This document shows positions 30,677-41,154 of a stretch of DNA of 64,000 nucleotides, piece after piece; position 1 is the first letter of the stretch, and each line of letters begins with the position of its first letter. This DNA comes from Lucinisca nassula (taxonomy: Eukaryota; Mollusca; Bivalvia; Lucinida; Lucinidae). The notes beneath the pieces are model-generated. The model was not told the DNA's origin. It was given only the letters and a program-made list of their open reading frames with translations, and searched no databases. The stretch covers positions 16,706,334-16,770,333 of the forward strand of contig OY757014.1 of NCBI GenBank assembly GCA_963580285.1, in the 5' to 3' direction. The position numbers and the translations under genes were made by a program.

Positions 30677-32168
30677 CCTCAAACCTCATTCCTGTCAAAT
30701 AATTTCATAATCCATCCACTGGTTAAGGAGTAGAAGTCGTTTAAAGGTTTTTGATTTTTAGCTCTGGCAGCCTATCTTGTTCACCAGAGCAGAACGGTTT
30801 GAGCAATTTTGGTAGAGGGTCACCCAAGGAACATTCCTGTGAAGTATTTTCAAAATCCATCCACTGGTTAAGGAGAAGAAGTCGTTTAAAGGTTTTTCTA
30901 TTTTTAGCTCTGGCAGCCATCTTGTTCACCAGAGCGGAACGGTTTGAGCAATTTTGGTAAAGGGTCACCCAAGGAACATTCCAGTGAAATAATTTCAAAA
31001 TCCATCCACTGGTTAAGGAGAAAAAGTCGGTTAAAGGTTATTCTATTTTTAGCTCTGGCGGCCATCTTGTTCACCCGAGCGGAACAGTTTGAGCAATTTT
31101 GGTAGAGGGTCACCCAAGGAACATTCCTGTGAAGTAATTTCAAAATCCATTCACTAGTTAAGGAGAAGAAGTCGTTTAAAGGTTTTTCTGTTTTTTAGCT
31201 CTGGCAGCCATCTTGTTCATCAGAGCGGAACATTTTGAGCAATTCTGGTAAAGGGTCACCCAAGGAACATTCCAGTGAAATAATTTCAAAATCCATCCAC
31301 TGGTTAAGGAGAAAAAGTCGTTTAAAGGTTATTCTATTTTTAGCTCTGGTGGCCATCTTGTTCACCCGAGCGGAACGGTTTGAGCAATTTTGGTAGAGGG
31401 TCACCCAAGGAACATTCCTGTGAAGTAATTTCAAAATCCATCCACTAGTTAAGGAGAAGAAGTCGTTTAAAGGTTTTTCTATTTTTAGCTCTGGCGGCCA
31501 TCTTGTTCACCTGATCGGAACATTTTGAGCAATTTTGGTAGAGGGTCACCCAAGGAACTTTCCTGTGAAGTAATTTCAAAATCCATCCACTGGTTAAGGA
31601 GAAGAAGTCGTTAAAAGGTTTTTCTATTTTTAGCTCTGGCGGCCATTTTGTTCACCCGAGTGGAACGGTTTGAGCAATTTTAGCAGAGGGGTACTTAAGG
31701 AACATTTCTGTGCAATAATTTCAAAATCCATCCACTGGTTAAGGAGAAGAAGTCATTTAAAGGTTTTTCTATGTTTAGCTCTGGCGGCCATCTTGTTCAC
31801 CTGAGCGGAACGATTTGAGCAATTTTGGTAGAGGGTCACCCAAGGAACCTTCCTGTGAAATTATATCAAAATCCTTGCACTGGTTAAGGAGGAGAAGTCG
31901 TTTATAGGTTTTTCTATTTTTAGCTCTGGCGGCCATCTTGTTCACACTAGCGGAACGATTTGAGCAATTTTGGTAGAGGGTCACCCAAGGAATATTCCTG
32001 TGAAATTATTTCAAAATCTGTCCAGCAGTTTTGGAGAAGAAGTTGTTTAAAGCAAAAGTTGACGACGGACGGACGCACGCACGCACGCACGGACGACGGA
32101 CGACGGACGACGGACAAAGACCGATCACAAAAGCTCACCTTGAGCACTTCGTGCTCAGGTGAGCTAAA

Positions 32169-33400
32169 AACATGGGCCTTGCAGTTTCAGAGAAGAAGAA
32201 TTTTCAAGATTTCCCTATATAAGTCTATGTAAAACCAAAGGGCCATGTGGCAGGGGCATTTTTGCCCCAGTGCTATAATTTGAACAATCTTGATAGAGGT
32301 CCACTAGATGAAATTTCACACCAAATATCAAAGACCTAGGCCTTGTGGTTTCACAGAAAAAGATTTTTAAAGATTTTAGCTATAAAAGTCTATGTAAAAC
32401 CAAAGGGCCCCGAGGCGGGGACATTTTTGGCCTCAGGGCTATAATTTGAACAATCTCGGTATTGGTCCACTAGCTCAAGCTTCATACCAAACATCAAAGA
32501 CCTAGGCCTTGTGGTTTCAGAGAAGAAGATTTTTCAAGATTTTCTCTATATGTGCCTATGTAAAACCAAAGAGCTCCGGGGCGGGGGCATTTTTGGCCCC
32601 AGTACTATAATTTGAACAATCTTGGTAGGGGTCCACTAGATGAAGCTTCATACCAAATAGCAAAGACCTGGGCCTTGCAGTTTCAGAGAAGAAAATTTTT
32701 AAAGATTTTCCCTATATAAGCCCATGTAAAACCAAAGGGCCCGGGGCGGGGACATTTTTGGCCCCAGCACTATAATTTGAACAATCGTGGCAGGGGTCCA
32801 CTAGATGAAGCTTCATATCAAATATAAAAGACCTGGGGCCCTGCGGTTTCAGAGAAGAAGATTTTTACAGATTTTCCCTGTATAAGTCCATGTAAAACCA
32901 AAGGGCCCTGAGGCGGGGGGCATTTTTGGCCCCAGCACTATAATTTGAACAATCTTGGTAGGGGTCCACTAGATGAAGCTTCATACCAAAAATCAAAGAC
33001 TTTGGTCTTGCGGTTTCAGAGAAGAAGATTTTTGAAGATTTTCCTATATAAGCCCATGTAAAACCAAAGGGCACCCGGGTGGGGGCATTTTTGGCCCCAG
33101 CATTATAATTTGAACAATCTTGGTAGGAGTCCACTAGATGAAGCTTCATACCAAATATCAAAGACCTTGGCCTTGCTGTTTCAGAGAAGAAGAATTTTTA
33201 AGTTTTCGGTGAAAAAATCTATTTTTGGCTCCTGTGACCTATATGTGCAATGGACCGGAACCATTTGAACAACTTTGAAAGGGGAACATCTAAGGATCAT
33301 TCCTGTGAAGTTTGGTCAAAATCCAATCAGTGGTTTAGGAGGAGATGTCGTTTGAAGAAATTGTTTACGCACGGATGACAGACAAAAAGTGATCCTAATA
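32169..33400 (+). mobile_element. Helentron-like core of the H3 family without ends
   Basis: About seven units of the H3 type (CTTGCGGTTTCAGAGAAGAA, CATGTAAAACCAAAGGGCCC, CACTATAATTTGAACAATCT, GTCCACTAGATGAAGCTTCA) start directly after the 3' end of H2. They end with a short GACGC/GATGACAGAC stretch (33363-33392) but no hairpin. H3 begins about 20 bp later. Confidence 0.65.
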
Positions 33401-33416
33401 TTAATCACAAGAGGAC

Positions 33417-35403
33417 CATGATGGCCCTGGATCGCTCACCTGATCCATAGAGTAACAAGTGGGCCCCGGGGAGGGCCATTATTGACCCCAGGGTTATAAT
33501 GTGCATAATGTTGAGGGAGGTCTAAAAAGGTGAAGCTTCATACCAAATATCAACAAAAGGCTATAATTTGAACAATCTTGGCAAAGGTCCACTAGATGAA
33601 GCTACACAACAAATATCAAAGACCTGGGCCTTGTGGTTTCAGAGAAGAAGATTTTTTTAAAGATATTCCTTACATAAGCCTATGTAAAACCAAATGGTCC
33701 CGGGGCAGGGGCATTTTTGGCCTCAGGGCTATAATTTAAACAATCTTGATAGAGGTCCACTAGATGAAGCTTCACACCAAATATCAAAGACCTGGGCCTT
33801 GTTGTTTCAGAGAAGAAGATTTTCAAAGATTATCTCTATTATAAGTCTATGTAAAACCAAAGGGCCCTGGGGCGGGGGCATTGTGGCCCCAGGGCTATAA
33901 TTTGAACAATCTTGGTAGAGGTCCACTAGCTGAAGCTTCATACCAAATGTCAAAGACCTAGGCCTTGTGATTTCAGAGTAGAAGATTTTTCAAGATTTTC
34001 CCTATATAAGTCTATGAAAAACCAAAGGGCCCGGGGCGGGGCCTTTTGGCCTCAGGGCTATAATTTGAACAATCTTCATAGAGGTCCACTAGCTGAAGCT
34101 TCATACCAAATATCAAAGACCTGGGCCTTGCAGTTTCAGAAAAGAAGATTTTTAAAGATTTTCCCTATATAAGCCTATGTAAAACCAAAGGGCCCCGGGG
34201 CGGGGGCATTTTTGGCCCCAGCACTATAATTTGAACAGTCTTGGTAGGGGTCCACTAGATGAAGCTTCATACCAAATAGAAAAGACCTGGGCCCTGCAGT
34301 TTCAGAGAAGAAGATTTTTTAAAGATTTTCCCAATATAAGCCCATGTAAAACCAAAGGGCCCTGGGGCGGGGGCATTTTTGGCCCCAGCACTATAATTTG
34401 AATAATCTTGGTAGGGGTCCACTAGATGAAGCTTCATACCAAATATCAAAGACCTGGGCCTTGCGGTTTCATAGAAGAAGATTTTTAAAGGTTTTCCCCA
34501 TATCAGCCCATGTAAAACCAAAGGGCCCCGGGGCGGGGGCATTTTTTGTCCCAGCACTATAATTTGAACAATCTTGGTAGGGGTCCATAAGATGAAGCTT
34601 CATACCAAATATCAAAGAACTGGGCCTTGCAGTTTCAGAGAAGAAGATTTTTAAAGATTTTCCCTATATAAGCCCATGTAAATCCAAAGGGCCCCGGGGC
34701 GGGGGCATTTTTGGCCCCAGCACTATAATTTGAATAATCTTGGTAGTGGTCCACTAGATGAAGCTTCATACCAAATATCAAAGACCTGGGCCTTGCGGTT
34801 TCAGAGAAGAAGATTTTTAAAGATTTTCCATATATAAGCCTATGTAAAACCAAAGGGCCCTGGGGCGGGGGCATCTTTGGCCCCAGCACTATAATTTGAA
34901 CAATCTTGGTAGGGGTCCACCAGATAAAGATTCATACCAAATATCAAAGACCTGGGCCTTGCAGTTTCAGAGAAGAAGATTTTTAAAGATTTTCCCTATA
35001 TAAGCCCATGTAAAACCAAAGGGCCCCGGGGCGGGGGCATTTTTGGCCCCAGCACTATAATTTGAACAACCTTGGTAGGGGTCCACTAGATGAAGCTTCA
35101 TACCAAATATCAAAGACCTGGGCCTTGCGGTTTCAGAGAAGAAGATTTTTTAAGTTTTTGGTGAAAAAAATCTATTTTTGGCTCCTGTGACCTATATGTG
35201 CAACGGACCGGAACCATTTGAACAACTTTTAAAGGGGACCACCTAAGGATCATTCCTGTGAAGTTTGGTCAAAATCCGCTCAGTGGTTTATGAGGAGATG
35301 TCGTTTGAAGAAAAAGTTTACGCACGGACGCACGCACGACGGACGACGGACAAAAAGTGATCCCAAAAGCTCACCTCGTCACTACGTGACGGTGAGCTAA
35401 AAA
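33417..35403 (+). mobile_element. Helentron-like element H3 with ~165-bp units
   Basis: The 5' end is ACAAGAGGACCATGATGGCC then GATCGCTCACCTGA. About ten units (GGGGCGGGGGCATTTTTGGC, TATAATTTGAACAATCTTGG, TTTCAGAGAAGAAGATTTTT) precede a different last module (TTTTTGGCTCCTGTGACCTA). A GCACGGACG microsatellite and the hairpin end AAAAGCTCACCTCGTCACTA...GGTGAGCTAA close it. The core is distantly related to that of H1 (shared GGTTTCAGAGAAGAAGATTT and GGGGCCCCGGGGCG). Confidence 0.8.
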
Positions 35404-35558
35404 CGTGTTGTGGGTACTTTTTAGAATATGTGCCTCGTTGACAAAATTCTAACATGTACCCTTAACATATACATTATATATCCAACAATAAGGAAAAGTA
35501 TCCCTCACTCATACTTGTTTCTACTTCTAGTCTGGAACTATTCCCTAACAGTAATTAC
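35404..35558. other. Short unique intron sequence
   Basis: Between the 3' end of H3 and the donor site of the exon at 35559-35682. Nothing else is seen. Confidence 0.3.
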
Positions 35559-35682
35559 CTGCAATAGTACTTCATTTCTCTGATATGCTTGGTCCAACCC
35601 CCAGGCATGGCAGCTATTTCTCAACTCTTGGCTTTTATGATATGTGGCACTACAGCTGAGTAACACTTCTCTTCTTGAAAGT
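35559..35682 (-). CDS. Internal coding exon of the unidentified host gene
   Basis: On the minus strand, CTTGTTTACTTTTGTTACAT then ATTTATAG is a good acceptor. 124 bp follow and end CTATTGCAG before the donor GTAATTACT. Only one of the three frames is open across the exon. It starts with one base completing a split codon and then gives 41 residues, LSRREVLLSCSATYHKSQEL through LDQAYQRNEVLLQ. It ends in phase 0, as required to join the exon at 15697-15771. The peptide has the polar, helix-prone look of a coiled region. The acceptor, single open frame, donor and unique sequence context support a real exon; identity unknown. Confidence 0.6.
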
Positions 35683-35767
35683 CTATAAATATGTAACAAA
35701 AGTAAACAAGGTTGTAGCATGAATATACCAGACAGCTGGTATAACAATGGTACATGGATGTTTTATA

Positions 35768-35960
35768 TTAACCCAATTTGTACCGGAAACCCCAAAAGGG
35801 GTACCTTGGCAAACAGTGCAGGCGTCTGATCAGGGCATCCACTGTTTGCTAAAAGTTCACCATTTTCCAAATAAATTTTGAAGAAAACACAACCTAAATT
35901 TTGAAATGAACTCCTGCTGTATATAAGGAGGAAGATTCCATTTGGTACAAAAAGGGTTAA
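35768..35960. mobile_element. TTAA-flanked MITE, copy e
   Basis: TTAACCCAATTTGTACCGG at 35768 and GGTACAAAAAGGGTTAA at 35960. The central palindrome is shortened (CAGTGCAGGCGTCTGATCAG). Confidence 0.8.
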
Positions 35961-36039
35961 TGAGATATACATGTTGACGGATATAACATACAGGGTATGT
36001 GTGTGTGTTTGGGGGGGGGGGGGCAAAATATCGCCCATC

Positions 36040-36615
36040 TGGATGTAGCACAGATCATGATATGTTACATCGTGCCCTTCTTGGCAAATCCGAATCTGCC
36101 TTGATGCCCCTTATAGGTTTCTGAATAGCTGAAATTGACATAGTATTCAGGTTGAGAATATAGTCATGTATATCCACCAAGATAGAAGATGCAGTGGCAA
36201 AGTGAAAGGTGTAAATGACCTGAAGGAATGGAACTATTTTAGCAATTCTGTTTTTTTTTTTTTTTTTTGTTGCCCTAAAGCTCCTCTCCCAAATCAAGTT
36301 TCAGCTCATGTTGACACTCTGGGCTCCTTCTCGGATATCTGAATGGAACAATTTTAGCAATTCAGAACTTCCATGAAGCGCCAATGGACCCCATCACTTA
36401 TCCGCTCACTGTGTCTTTCTGTTCAGGAGGATATGTTGTCTGAAGAACTTTGATATGGGACAAAACTATTAAACATAATGTCGCATTGAAGCCTCCAATC
36501 AAGTTTCAGCTCAACCCGACTTTCGGTTAGGACACAGATTTTGTTTAAAGAAGTACAAGATGGCCGCCACGGCAGTCGTCTTGAATTTTGGAACAGAATT
36601 AATAAAGCAATTCTA
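36040..36615. repeat. Degenerate ~165-bp units, second block
   Basis: The same unit family as 12440-13680 (AAGTTTCAGCTCAACCCGAC, GATGGCCGCCACGGCAGTCG, CTTGAATTTTGGAACAGAAT). It continues past the inserted MITEs to about 37205. Preceded by G-run and GT-rich sequence at 35998-36024. Confidence 0.5.
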
Positions 36616-36618
36616 AAC

Positions 36619-36900
36619 ATCACGAGAACGAGTTCGTTAAATGAACACCCCTTAAACCCACTTTATATAGAGAAAACTGGGGTTTACAGGGGTATACAAT
36701 ATTTTTTTAATTTCTCCTCCAAGACATAAGCTGTGGGTACTCGTTAGAACCGCCTCATTGAGGCGGTTCTAACGAGCACCTACAACTTATGTTTGCTGTA
36801 CAAATAAGAAAAATAAGACTGATTTTCTTCAGAAAAGTAGCCGTTTTGAAGATGTGAAAAAAATGCATTATGTCGCACGGGTGTGTTATGGTAATGTCAC
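36619..36900. mobile_element. Foldback MITE, copy 4 (best palindrome)
   Basis: It contains CCCTTAAACCCACTTTATAT and a near-perfect 67-bp palindrome at 36725-36791 centred on CGCCTCATTGAGGCG. AGAAAAGTAGCCGTTTTGAA and ATGTCGCACGGGTGTGTTAT follow. It is inserted in the ~165-bp unit array. Confidence 0.7.
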
Positions 36901-36930
36901 CATGGCACCCTGACCATCTTATGCCTCCCA

Positions 36931-37160
36931 TTAACCCGTTTAGTACCGAAAACCCCAAAACGGGTACCCTGGTAAACAGTGCAGGCCCAGATCAGACGCC
37001 GCAGAACGCGGCGTCTGATCAGGGCCTCCACTGTTTGCTAAAATTTCAGTAATTTTCCAAATAAATTTTGATGAAAACACAACCTGACACCCCTAAACTT
37101 TGAAAAGGACTCCTGCTTTATATAAGGAGGAAGATTCCATTTGGTACAAAAAAGGGTTAA
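36931..37160. mobile_element. TTAA-flanked MITE, copy f
   Basis: TTAACCCGTTTAGTACCG to GGTACAAAAAAGGGTTAA, 230 bp, with an intact internal palindrome (AGATCAGACGCCGCAGAACG and its complement). The flanking array reads continuously across it (CCTCCCA-TTAA-TGTCAAGCTCAA), consistent with a TTAA target. Confidence 0.85.
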
Positions 37161-37221
37161 TGTCAAGCTCAATGTGACTTTCGGTTCGGGAGAAGATGCT
37201 ATTTCATATTAGTGTCACATA

Positions 37222-37560
37222 CACCTGTGGACACAAAACCGTTCAAACTCTTATGAAATAACTTTCAATGAATCTATTTGCATGAAGCTAGTTTGACAAG
37301 CAAATGTCATTCATCAAAGAATTCTAAAACTAGATCAAGCAATTGATTGGTCTCATTTTGGAAACACTTTCTGGTTGACATTTGAGATGTATTTTCATTG
37401 GACAGTGCAGGGGTCAGCAATGAAATGTACACCACCTTGTGTTTTGAATTTATTTCTGTCTGACAGTTGACTGATAGGATGTTAGGATATATTGAATGAT
37501 GTTTCAAGTCAGAATGGAATGAAGCTCATCAAAGTTTGAACGCTTTTGTGTCCACAGGTG
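37222..37560. mobile_element. 339-bp MITE with 27-bp TIRs and TA flanks
   Basis: The left TIR CACCTGTGGACACAAAACCG... and the right TIR (reverse) CACCTGTGGACACAAAAGCG... match at 26 of 27 positions. TA stands directly outside both (37220-37221 and 37561-37562). TA target sites suggest a Tc1/mariner-type MITE. There is no coding capacity beyond a 66-codon chance ORF. Confidence 0.85.
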
Positions 37561-39517
37561 TATGAGTTTACATCCTCTCTACCCTTACCTACTGCAAGGA
37601 CAGCGGGGCTTACCCAACTGTTAGCCAATATCAGTTTGATGCCCCAGTGGTGCAAGATACATGCCACTATACCTCACCCAACCACCCATCATGGCCCCCA
37701 AATGATCTGTTTTCTGATGAATACTTCTTAGAAATTTGTTCCAATTTCATAGATTTTTGATACTCAATGAAACAATTTCACTGAGATGGTTCTAACAAGC
37801 ATTTACAATCTGCATTGGAGCAGAAATATGAAAACTAACATATAACCTAGTAAATCCCTCTCTCCACTACAAAGTGGGGCTGGTAAAGAAGATGCCTTTT
37901 AAATGTATGGAGGGCTTCATAACTGAGTATGGCTTCTTGTATAAATTTGTAAAAAAATAATTGTATTTTCTCTGAACAATCTTTGACCAAGTGACAACAA
38001 ATATGATTTTGTAGTTGTGAAAATTTGTGACATTGAAAATTCGTGATTTATATCGTCTTTGCTGTTTATCCAGTTGTGATATTTTACCAACTATTGTTAA
38101 TCTTTTGATGATTCTTTGTAACATCAATTAGTAAATAAATTACAATCCATTGGATCGGGAATAATAAAAACATTGTGTTTACAATACTGCGAGCATGAAG
38201 ATAAATCATTCTTAACGTGTGCCGCTCCAATATCGTCTCTCCGATTGGCTGGTGCAAAAATACCTGTCATTATCTGACACGCCTACTGATGTCTGTCACG
38301 GGTGCTTTAAATTCAACAGGGGCACCACATTTGGTCTTTCGGGTATTACATAAGCCGTCTAAGATGAATTTACCGCTTCTGATTAATTAACGCGCGCAGC
38401 AAGAAAAAATGTGTGCGTGAGGATCGCCAATAGTGAACTTTACACGTACAACAGCAGAAAGTTGGCATAAAATATGCAGGGACCTGCAGTTCTGAGAGTT
38501 CTGCAATTGATAACTGTTGTGCCAATTGGAGCTCTCAACTGACAACTGCTGAGCAAATTGGAGCTCAATAGTAGCTGCAAGATCTATTAAATCCATCGAT
38601 AAGTCCTTGCTACAAACATGACCTTTGATATTGATTTGCTTTTACATAAAATGATGGAATCTAGATAATCCACCGTTTTTGGAGACAATTCACCGACACA
38701 ATTGAAGACAATTCAACGACACTTTTTGAAGACAATTCACCGACACATTTGTTCCATGATAATCGACCTGTGACTGATAATTATGATTGGTAATCAAAAG
38801 TAAATAAAGTTAATGATGGATAAGTAGGGTATTGTGTTCTACTGGCCATATCTGTGAATGACCAGACCCTTTCTGTCTGTCGGTGAACTGTCTGAGAATC
38901 GATCATTATGCTAAAAAGGGAGGAAGCTTCATGACATGTTCTACATCATGTAGGATGCAGCTGCTGACGGATGCGCGTTCACCGTAAAACTGGTATATGA
39001 ATTAGGATGCCAATCTGACTTGATGTCACTTAGGTTTGTCTGTCGATTAGCTGTTTCAAAGTTTCACTGAGGCTAATCTGTAGCTTTTAAGATGTTTACT
39101 TATGGGACTGTAATGTTCATGACTCCATCATTGAAATTATAGGATAAATGAGGCTCGAGCCTTGAACAAGGGCATTTCGACACTCAACCATGCGCCTAAC
39201 ATAAAAGTGAAGGTATTTAACATCAGTTATCCCATGCGGCTGAAAATGGCCTTTGCAAGCAGCATTAAATTAGTCTCTTGTCATAAATATGGAAAAAAAT
39301 AATAACTTTATCCTACATTCCTTATTTTAACCAAAAAAAAAAACGTGATAATAAATCGATTTATTTTCAAAAAAATGGTTTCTTTTTATCAGTTTTTATA
39401 ATGAATGCAATATATAGATGTGTCGGTGAATTGTCTTCAAAAAGTGTCTTGAATTGTTTTGTTCCCAAAATGGTGGACAGTTTGAAATGTATGGATTATG
39501 CAAATGCAGAGTATATT
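37561..39517. other. Mostly unique DNA with short repeats
   Basis: It holds a decayed foldback MITE (37735-37870), three ~24-bp repeats of AAGACAATTCACCGACAC at 38677-38745 (an inverted relative at 39421-39445), and a GC-patch with ACGCGCGCAGC near 38390. Upstream exons of the minus-strand gene could lie here; I could not define one reliably. Confidence 0.35.
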
Positions 39518-39660
39518 TCTATCTATCTATCTTCTTATACTGAGTCGGTCACATTTGACCATTACCTCAGTTGAATGGGTGGCTAAATTTGGAAATTGGC
39601 TAATAAAAAAAGTCACTGGATGAATCCATAAAACTATTTACAATCTGAACAAGAAAGCAG
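39518..39660 (-). mobile_element. LINE-B 3' end fragment
   Basis: On the minus strand it reads ...ATGGATTCATCCAGTGACTT...TTAGCCACCCATTCAACTGA...AAATGTGACCGACTCAGTAT-AAGAAGATAGATAGATAG. This matches the 3' UTR and GATA tail of LINE-B at 53236-53360. It is a 5'-truncated insertion. Confidence 0.75.
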
Positions 39661-39705
39661 CCTGAGGGACAGCCAAATCCCCGCCGCACTTTGTATCAAG
39701 GCTCA

Positions 39706-40535
39706 ACCCTGTGACCTTGACTTGGCATGGTTTATTTATGGGTTCTGCGCATCAGCTCACTGAGGGGGATATTTGATGAAAGTTTAATGAAAATCCTTCC
39801 AGGTATAAGGGAGATATGGAATGGACACAAATTACGAAGTTTAAAACTCGTGACCTTCAACCTTGGGTCGGCATGGTTTATTTATGTGTTCTGCTCATCA
39901 GCTCACTGAGGGGTACATTTGACCAAAGTTTAATGAAAATCTATGGAACGGACACAAAGATATATAAAACGGACACAAAATCCAAAGTTTCAAATTCATT
40001 ACCTTCCAATGTGACCTTGACCTGGTGTCCGCACGATTCATTTATGAACTCTGCACATGAGCTCACTGACGGGGATAATTGACCAAAGTTTAATGAAAGT
40101 CCTTTGAGGGGTAAAGGAGATATGAAACGGACACACAATTCAAAGTTTTAAACTCGTGACCTTCAAATGTGACCTTGACATTGAGTCGGCATGGTTCATT
40201 TATGGGTTCTGCACATCAGCTGAGGGACGGGCCTCCGTGGCCTAGTGGTTAAGAGTGCTGACTCTTGATCATTAGGTCTCTCACCGCTGTGGTTCGAGCC
40301 TCGCTCGGGTCACATGTGAGACGCCAAGTTCTGCAACGGAAGGTCAGGTGGTTTTTCTCCGGGTACTCCGTTTTTCGTCCACCTTTGATTAACGATCGGC
40401 TCGATATGAGTGAAATAATCTTGAAAGGGCCGTAAAACCAAAACCAAAAAAAAAAAAAAACATCAGCTGAGGGGGATAATTGACCAAGGTTTAATGAAAA
40501 TCTATCAATGGGTAAAGGAGATATGGAACCGACAC
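39706..40535. repeat. ~146-160-bp tandem units
   Basis: The phrase GGCATGGTTTATTTATG recurs at 39725, 39871, 40031 and 40189. Units also share CTCACTGAGGGGGATA, AAAGTTTAATGAAAATCC and GTGACCTTCAA. The array is interrupted by the S5 SINE. Confidence 0.65.
40227..40460 (+). mobile_element. tRNA-derived SINE S5 with perfect 13-bp TSD
   Basis: A tRNA-like head GCCTCCGTGGCCTAGTGGTT has the A-box TGGCCTAGTGG and the B-box-like GGTTCGAGCC. The body carries GGTCAGGTGGTTTTTCTCCG, and the 3' end AAAGGGCCGTAAAACC is followed by a long A tail. CATCAGCTGAGGG is duplicated exactly (40214-40226, 40461-40473). 234 bp in all; the intact tail and perfect duplication mean a young insertion. Confidence 0.92.
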
Positions 40536-41095
40536 AAAATTCAACGCATCTGACTGGTGATCAGGAGGATGTGGGCTCAATACCTGCCGGGGTCGGCAAC
40601 ATTCTTTCATTGAGATTGATCATGAAATCTTTTCTATGGCCATTCCCCACTTCCGCTGATTCAAGAAGGACAGTTGTCAGTTTCTGGCGAAAGAATGTGC
40701 ACTGTACTGGTAAACCACTTACGTATAATATGTTCTATAAAAGGGTTATCCTTTGGAAGCAAGGAATACACCACAGAAGTGAAAAATATGGAGTGTACAT
40801 GTTTTCTGGGCCAGACTAGCTAGTTTCGGCCAATTAGGCCTCATCAGTGACCCTCAGATATTTTCAAAATTCCACAATGGAATCGATGATCCCAAAGGAC
40901 AAGAAAATATAATCTACACTATGATGTAGGGCAGGGAGACGTTTTACCGCCGCCACACATTCCAGAAAATATAATCTACACTATGATGTAGGGCAGGGAG
41001 ACGTTTTACCGCCGCCACACATTCCTGCCAAGGAAAAGTGTGGATAGGTAAACTGGGTCATTAATCTACAATACAAACAAACAAACAAAGCTCAA
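40536..41095 (+). mobile_element. SINE S3, interrupted copy
   Basis: The tRNA-related part is CATCTGACTGGTGATCAGGA...GGGCTCAATACCTGCC. The body is AAGGACAGTTGTCAGTTTCT (40667) through GTACTGGTAAACCACTTACG, and the 3' end GGGTCATTAATCTACAATAC(AAAC)n is at 41050-41095. About 300 bp of other sequence (40722-41025) interrupts it. Confidence 0.55.
40902..41025. repeat. Perfect 62-bp tandem duplication
   Basis: AGAAAATATAATCTACACTA ... CCGCCGCCACACATTCC is present twice head to tail (40902-40963, 40964-41025) without a visible mismatch, so it is recent or a local assembly duplication. Confidence 0.85.
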
Positions 41096-41154
41096 TGGGT
41101 GGAGGGATTATCTTAATAAAGCTTAACATGGAATGAAGACAGTAAGGAATTCAG

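Larger units (their letters stand above)
29868..32166 (+). mobile_element. Helentron-like element H2 with ~145-bp units
   Basis: The 5' end is ACAAGAGGGCCATGATGGCC then GATCGCTCACCTGA. Nine or so core units (TTTTTAGCTCTGGCGGCCAT, GAACGGTTTGAGCAATTTTG, GGGTCACCCAAGGAACATTC, TCCATCCACTGGTTAAGGAG) fill 30700-32040. A GACGG/CACG microsatellite follows, then the 3' end AAAAGCTCACCTTGAGCACT...CGTGCTCAGGTGAGCTAA. The core is unrelated to that of H1/H3 although the ends match. An S1 SINE and a nested element lie in the 5' part. The repeated minus-strand ORFs (30741-32147) are copies of this unit. Confidence 0.8.

Noticed and set aside
30741..32147. Series of similar 66-85-codon minus-strand ORFs
   Set aside because: Each is one unit of the H2 tandem core; there is no start, splice or family signal.
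21758..35403. Regular repeats with similar spacing, considered as a CRISPR array
   Set aside because: Units of 145-167 bp without short repeat/unique spacer alternation, and clearly eukaryotic context.
38387..38596. 69-codon minus-strand ORF beginning MDLIDLAATIELQFAQ as a possible first exon of the host gene
   Set aside because: No convincing donor; the segment contains a ~32-bp internal duplication and could be low-complexity DNA.
39120..39240. Minus-strand open stretch PHGITDVKYLHFYVRRMVEC after TTTTCAG
   Set aside because: Ends in a stop at ~39117 without a donor and cannot be linked in phase to the other exons; kept only as a weak possibility.
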